Source: Phycisphaerales bacterium (GTDB taxonomy: Bacteria > Planctomycetota > Phycisphaerae > Phycisphaerales > UBA1924). Taken from it: a stretch of 9,193 bases of DNA. Shown piece by piece: positions 5,457 to 9,193 of the stretch (its first letter is position 1; each line of letters opens with the position of its first letter). Location of the stretch: the NCBI GenBank assembly GCA_030680655.1, contig JAUXUZ010000292.1, positions 1 to 9,193 of the forward strand. The letters are read 5' to 3'. The position numbers were made by a program, and so were the translations under genes. The notes below the pieces were generated by a model. That model worked only from the letters and a program-made list of their open reading frames with translations, had not been told where the DNA came from and searched no databases.

Positions 5457-6662
5457 TCAGCCGACGTTCCCGGCCGCGCTGAGAACGGGAACGAGAATGG
5501 CCAGCAGCAGGGCCCCGATGATGACCGTCATGAGGATGATTAGCGCCGGCTGCAGCACCGCGAGCAGGCGCGTGGCCTGGCGCTCGACCTCGTCGGTGAG
5601 GTCACCCGCGAGCGAGTTGAAGGCACTGTCCATGTCGCCGGACCGTTCAGCCGCCAGCAGCAGCCGCCGGGTGGCGAGGGGGAACGTATCGACATCTTCG
5701 ATCAGGTTGCGGAGCACACCGCCGCTGATGAGCCGGTCGCGGAGGCGGTCGAGCTGCTTGCGGAGGTTGGGGTGGCTGATGACCTGGTTGGCGGTGGCGA
5801 GGCTGTCGGCCAGCGGAACGCCCGCCTTGCTCATGGCGCTCATCACGGCAAAGAACCGCGCCGACTCGCTGGCGAGCATGACGTCACGCGCGAAGGGGAG
5901 GCGCTGCCCCAGCGAGATGATCGACGACCAGAGCGCCTTGCGGATGACAAAGACGCCCGCAGCAAACGCCGCGGCGATGAGCACCACGATGATCAGGTGG
6001 TCGCGCATCCACGTGCCCAGCACCAGCAGAACCTTGGTATAGACGGGGATCGCGATGCCGTTCTGCAGCAGCGTCTCGCCAAGGTTGGGGAGCACCAGGA
6101 TCAGCAGCGTCGCCGAGACAACCAGCGCAACGATCGCCAGCACGACGGGGTAGATCAGCAGCGACTGGGCCTTCTGCGTCACCTGCAGTGTGCGCCGGGC
6201 GCTGACGGCCAACTGCTTGGCCGCGCCGGCGAGGTCGCCCGAGCGTTCGGCCGCGCGGTAGACCGCGATGGTCACCGCATCAAACTGGCCGGTCTTCAAG
6301 GCCGCCTCGGCGAGGCTCGTGCCGCCGGCCACCATCTCGCGCATGCTGCGCACGACCGGCTTGGCGACGTTGGTCACGGTGTTGCCCACAACCTCCAGCG
6401 CCTCAACCAACGGCACGCCGCGGCTGACAAGCTGGTGGAGCTGGTCGTTGAGAATCGAGTGGTCCTTGAGCCCGAGCTTGCGGTCACCCGCGGCGAGCGC
6501 CTTGGGAAGGGCGAAGCTCCGCAGGACGGTGAGCTTCTCTTTGCGGAGGGTGGAAGCAAGGTTGGCCGGGCTGGTCGCCGAACGGACCTGGAACGTGCGC
6601 TTGCCGCCGGGCTTGACGGCGAAGGCGAGGTACGGCCGGAGTTGGGCGGTGGCTGGGGGCAT
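5457..6662 (-). CDS. gspF: GspF-like type II secretion inner-membrane platform protein
   Basis: The protein has 401 residues, the usual family length. It shows the duplicated T2SSF architecture. An N-terminal cytoplasmic region is followed by a first domain (about 73-195) with LHQLVSRGVPLVEALEVVGN, ERSGDLAGAAKQLA (139-152) and a membrane helix (about 168-192). A second membrane helix (about 222-242) leads to a second domain (about 266-390) with ARFFAVMSAMSKAGVPLADS, the matching ERSGDMDSAFNSLA (339-352), and a last helix with QPALIILMTVIIGALLLAIL ending in the typical 'lPvl'. GspF/PilC proteins anchor the GspE-type ATPase and guide pseudopilin extraction from the membrane. It is the first gene of the minus-strand cluster. 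The ATG at 6662 has no Shine-Dalgarno, so translation may start on a very short or leaderless message. No GspE gene precedes it, unlike the common E-F order. Confidence 0.95.
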   Translation of the reverse strand: MPPATAQLRPYLAFAVKPGGKRTFQVRSATSPANLASTLRKEKLTVLRSFALPKALAAGDRKLGLKDHSILNDQLHQLVSRGVPLVEALEVVGNTVTNVAKPVVRSMREMVAGGTSLAEAALKTGQFDAVTIAVYRAAERSGDLAGAAKQLAVSARRTLQVTQKAQSLLIYPVVLAIVALVVSATLLILVLPNLGETLLQNGIAIPVYTKVLLVLGTWMRDHLIIVVLIAAAFAAGVFVIRKALWSSIISLGQRLPFARDVMLASESARFFAVMSAMSKAGVPLADSLATANQVISHPNLRKQLDRLRDRLISGGVLRNLIEDVDTFPLATRRLLLAAERSGDMDSAFNSLAGDLTDEVERQATRLLAVLQPALIILMTVIIGALLLAILVPVLSAAGNVG

Positions 6663-6848
6663 GTGGGTCGGGTGAACTCTATCGGACAGTGGCCGGGGGA
6701 GTGTGAAGGAGAAGAGCGAGTGGGCAGGGGGTGTACGGTGGGGTGCAATCTAGAGATTCACTCTCCGGTTTTTCATGCTTGCCTTTGGCTTTGGATTCTG
6801 TACCATCCGCGTGCTGTCGGGATGGGTGCCCGCAGCGGAGCCTCGCAC
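6663..6848. promoter_or_regulatory. Divergent intergenic region between gspF and the secreted-protein gene
   Basis: These 186 nt lie between two divergent start codons and must hold signals for both directions. For gspF the best sigma70-like match on the minus strand is TTCACA (6707-6702) and GATAGA (6683-6678) with an 18-nt spacer, which would give a 5' leader of under 10 nt. For the plus-strand gene a poor match is TTGCCT (6779-6784) and TACCAT (6801-6806) with a 16-nt spacer. The segment around 6745-6800 is more AT-rich than its surroundings. Both promoter calls are weak; consensus elements for this organism are unknown. Confidence 0.35.
6836..6840 (+). promoter_or_regulatory. Ribosome-binding site deciding the 6849 start
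   Basis: CGGAG lies 8 nt before the ATG at 6849. An in-frame ATG at 6822 has no comparable site and would add nine residues in front of the signal peptide, so 6849 is preferred. Confidence 0.55.
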
Positions 6849-9193
6849 ATGGTTACCGCGCGCCTGTTCTGCACCCTGATCTGCGCACTCTTTCTTTGTC
6901 CGCAGCTCTACGCCGAGCCCCCCGCCCCCACCGCCCCCACCGCGCCACCCCAAGCGCCGCTCACGTGGGCCGACGTCACCGGCGACGGTATCGCCGAAGA
7001 GATCCGCCTTCGCGCTGTGGTCAGAGAAGGGCTGAGCGGCTTCGACTTTGGCGTGTGGAACCCCGTCGGCGACCAGTACCTGGGCGACATCGCCCGCATG
7101 CCCGACGCTCCGGGCATGTTCGGGTATGTCTTCGGCGCAGGCCCGGACCTTGATGGCGACGGCTTGCCAGAGATTTGGATCGCCGACCCCGCCGCGCGGG
7201 AGTACGTCAACGGGCGCGGCTGCGTTTATGTCTATTCGTGGCAGCACTCGCTGCCGCTCATGAAGTTGCAAGGCCCGCCCACCGACACGCTGGGCACTGA
7301 CATCCGCATCCAGACGCCCGATAGCGGGGCCACCTGGTCGGTCCACGTCGCCTCGCACTTCCAGGACATCTTCGGGCATGTGTACCAGCGGTGGAGCCAG
7401 TACAGCACGGCGGGCCAACTCCAGAGCACCGAGCCGCCCTCTGCCGGTGTGCTCATTCTCAAATCGGGTGATGTGGACAAGACTCTCAGCACCGACCAGG
7501 CCGACGTCGAGAAAGTCTACCAGAAGGCCGCTGAGCTGATGCTGGAGCTTGGCATCAGCGGCCAGAAGCACGATGAGGACCTCGACGGAAACGACCTTGT
7601 GGATGCCGCGGACATCCTCGCGGTCATCAACTCACTGGGTGTGCCCGAACCGTCCGCGGCGTCACTCACCGCGTCGTCGGTCTACAACGTGGCGCCTCAG
7701 CGGAGTCTGTACAACTGCTCGCGCTGCAACTTCCCCTGCTGCTACGCGGGCAACTGCATCTGCGTGACGCAGGTTCTATCACTGCCGGGCCTCAACCCGC
7801 GCTGGTACGCGGCCCACCCCGGCTGGTGGAAGCCGCTGAGCGTGCCGCCGGGCGCGGTCCTGCCGCCGGGCGTCTACCCCGACCGCCGGCTCACCCGCAC
7901 GCCGCAGACGCCGCGCGAGGGGTGCGACGGGTTCCGCATCCTGCCAGGGGATATCGAGCTTGGCGGGATCATGGTGCCGGCGGTGTTCAACCCCCGTACG
8001 GACACGATGACTGCACGGATCGACAACCCGAGCATCGCCCAGTTTTCGGCCGATGATGCCGGCAATGCCATGCCGCGTGAGAGCGGTGGGGACATCAAAC
8101 TGCGTGCCCTGCTCACCAGCTCGCAGATGATTGTCTCGAACGGTCGGATAAAGATGTACGGCCTCATCCCGGGCGATACCGAGATCGTGGTTGAGTTTCG
8201 TACCCGCGTTGGAACGACGACACAGGTAGAGGAGGTACGTCTGCCGGTAAAAGTCGGCGGGCGGATCGAGGCACGTGTTCAGAAGGTCCGTCGCTGGCAA
8301 GCGCCACCATCGTGGCGCGCGGACCACAAGAACGCCTACGACGCAGCCGCCGCGGCCGACCTCGCCGCGGTCAGGACCTATTCCCCGACAGGCGTCCCGC
8401 GCATCCCGATACAGGAGCCAATGCTGGGCGTCGCGAACGGCCGCCTGGGGCTCAATCCCGAGCGCCAAGGCCCTGACTCCGAAGGCGAGGGCGATGACAA
8501 GGTGTTGATCTGGGACGCGTGCGACCAGGAGCTGACAGATAAGCCCACCGAGTACTTCACCAAGCGGTTGTTTATCGGTGAGGACAACGACAACGACGGG
8601 ATCAGTGATCCCCAGACCTACCTCGTTGGGCAGAGCGTCAACTCCGCGCGCATCCAGTGGTCAATCATGCAGGGCAAAGGGCCGTTCGCCGACGCAACGA
8701 TCTGCGAAGAAGCGCATCGGGCCGAGGCCAACCCAGGGTCGGAGATTGTGGCGGTCGTCGTCGGCCACGCCGCCGAGCGGCTCCGCTTCGACATCAACCG
8801 CACGCCCGCGGGCACACCATCGAACCCGGCGCACACGGTATCGCACATCCGCAACTACTACTTCCCTCGAGTGTTCGGGGCGCTCATGGGAGAGGCGGGT
8901 ATGCCCCAACTCGACCCACCGATGTATCAGGGCGGCGCGCCGGAGTTTGCACGCTGGACACACCGTGACGCGGGGACTGAGAAGTACACACCCGCCTATC
9001 ACCGTTTCAACGGTCAGGATGTTCGTTTCGGACGTGCGTTCGCGCCCGCGGAACTTCCGACGATGGAGGGGACGGTCCAGCGCCAGTACATCACGGGCGC
9101 GACCTTCGCCGTGCCGATCATCAATGCCGCGCTTTACGAAGCGATCGACAAGAACTTCAACCGGCAAGAAACGTTCGGCGTGCTCAACCTCTA
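6849..9193 (+). CDS. Secreted FG-GAP-like / dockerin-like calcium-binding protein, partial (runs off right edge)
   Basis: A continuous reading frame of 781 codons without a stop reaches the right edge. Residues 1-22 form a Sec signal peptide (Arg5, hydrophobic core, LYA|EPP); Cys17 is not in a proper lipobox. A Pro/Ala/Thr-rich spacer follows (23-37). Two Asp/Gly motifs typical of FG-GAP/VCBS beta-propeller repeats are DVTGDGIAEE (42-51) and GPDLDGDGLPEIWIADP (98-114). A 12-residue EF-hand/dockerin-type loop spans D244-D255 with Asp or Asn at positions 1, 3, 5, 9 and 12, followed by the helix ILAVINSLG. Cysteines 290, 293, 297, 298, 303 and 305 form a dense cluster. DNDNDGISD (579-587) is a second calcium-type, thrombospondin-3-like motif. 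The remainder is not recognised. It is probably exported and calcium-dependent, perhaps a surface or extracellular protein; enzymatic activity cannot be inferred. It lies divergent from the secretion cluster and may be one of its clients, though this is speculative. Confidence 0.85.
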   Translation, partial: MVTARLFCTLICALFLCPQLYAEPPAPTAPTAPPQAPLTWADVTGDGIAEEIRLRAVVREGLSGFDFGVWNPVGDQYLGDIARMPDAPGMFGYVFGAGPDLDGDGLPEIWIADPAAREYVNGRGCVYVYSWQHSLPLMKLQGPPTDTLGTDIRIQTPDSGATWSVHVASHFQDIFGHVYQRWSQYSTAGQLQSTEPPSAGVLILKSGDVDKTLSTDQADVEKVYQKAAELMLELGISGQKHDEDLDGNDLVDAADILAVINSLGVPEPSAASLTASSVYNVAPQRSLYNCSRCNFPCCYAGNCICVTQVLSLPGLNPRWYAAHPGWWKPLSVPPGAVLPPGVYPDRRLTRTPQTPREGCDGFRILPGDIELGGIMVPAVFNPRTDTMTARIDNPSIAQFSADDAGNAMPRESGGDIKLRALLTSSQMIVSNGRIKMYGLIPGDTEIVVEFRTRVGTTTQVEEVRLPVKVGGRIEARVQKVRRWQAPPSWRADHKNAYDAAAAADLAAVRTYSPTGVPRIPIQEPMLGVANGRLGLNPERQGPDSEGEGDDKVLIWDACDQELTDKPTEYFTKRLFIGEDNDNDGISDPQTYLVGQSVNSARIQWSIMQGKGPFADATICEEAHRAEANPGSEIVAVVVGHAAERLRFDINRTPAGTPSNPAHTVSHIRNYYFPRVFGALMGEAGMPQLDPPMYQGGAPEFARWTHRDAGTEKYTPAYHRFNGQDVRFGRAFAPAELPTMEGTVQRQYITGATFAVPIINAALYEAIDKNFNRQETFGVLNL

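Noticed and set aside
6752..6765. Short inverted repeat (AGAG/CTCT) followed by a T-run
   Set aside because: The stem is only four A/T-G/C pairs, no gene ends just upstream on the plus strand, and it lies in a divergent promoter region, so a terminator is unlikely.
6822..6848. Alternative ATG at 6822 for the secreted protein
   Set aside because: It has no ribosome-binding site and adds residues in front of a signal peptide that is complete from 6849.
6891..6900. Lipoprotein signal (Cys17 of the secreted protein)
   Set aside because: The residues before the Cys (LFLC) do not fit a lipobox, and a good signal peptidase I site (LYA-EPP) lies just after.
6750..7571. Minus-strand open frame of 273 codons in the secreted-protein gene
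   Set aside because: The plus strand here encodes a signal peptide, FG-GAP-like motifs and a calcium loop in one continuous frame. The minus frame shows no domain and contains a Gly run mirrored from Pro codons.
1..9193. CRISPR arrays, tRNA or rRNA genes, insertion sequences
   Set aside because: No regularly spaced repeats, tRNA cloverleaf, rRNA segments, transposase or terminal inverted repeats were seen; the only tandem array is the 15-bp repeat without spacers.

Overview
The window is GC-rich DNA from a bacterium. Its most likely source is a planctomycete, perhaps of the Phycisphaerae: the pseudopilins carry unusual low-complexity tails, the right-hand gene is a secreted protein combining FG-GAP-like and dockerin-like Ca-binding motifs (a combination common in that group), and Shine-Dalgarno sequences are mostly weak. 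This taxonomic call is inference; no marker gene is present.

Bases 1-6662 hold one minus-strand gene cluster for a type II secretion / type IV pilus-like machine. In transcription order it reads: GspF-like inner-membrane platform protein (5457-6662), GspG-like major pseudopilin (4776-5228), GspI-like (3965-4747), GspJ-like (2795-3961) and GspK-like (1917-2756) minor pseudopilins, a GspC/PilP-like periplasmic connector (936-1706), and a PilM/GspL-like protein that starts at a GTG overlapping the previous stop and runs off the left edge (1-939). Most junctions are tight (3 to 38 nt, or a 4-nt overlap). There are two exceptions: a 228-nt leader with potential hairpins before gspG, and a 210-nt gap before the gspC-like gene that holds four copies of a 15-bp tandem repeat. 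No GspD secretin, GspE ATPase, GspH, GspM or prepilin peptidase gene lies in the window; they may be outside it.

A 186-nt divergent intergenic region (6663-6848) separates this cluster from a long plus-strand gene (6849 to the right edge). That gene encodes a Sec-exported protein with two FG-GAP/VCBS-like Asp/Gly motifs, a dockerin/EF-hand-type calcium loop, a dense six-cysteine cluster and a second Asp-rich calcium-type loop. It could be a client of the adjacent secretion machine or an independent envelope protein; adjacency alone does not decide.

Together, GspG, I, J and K would form the pseudopilus and its tip, GspF the platform, and the GspC/PilP-like and PilM/GspL-like proteins the link to the outer-membrane channel and the cytoplasmic ATPase. 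The most distinctive features are the long Gly/Ser-rich extensions on the I- and J-like pseudopilins, the tandem repeat and same-frame open stretch between gspK and gspC, the G8 tract near the end of the gspI-like gene, and the structured gspG leader.
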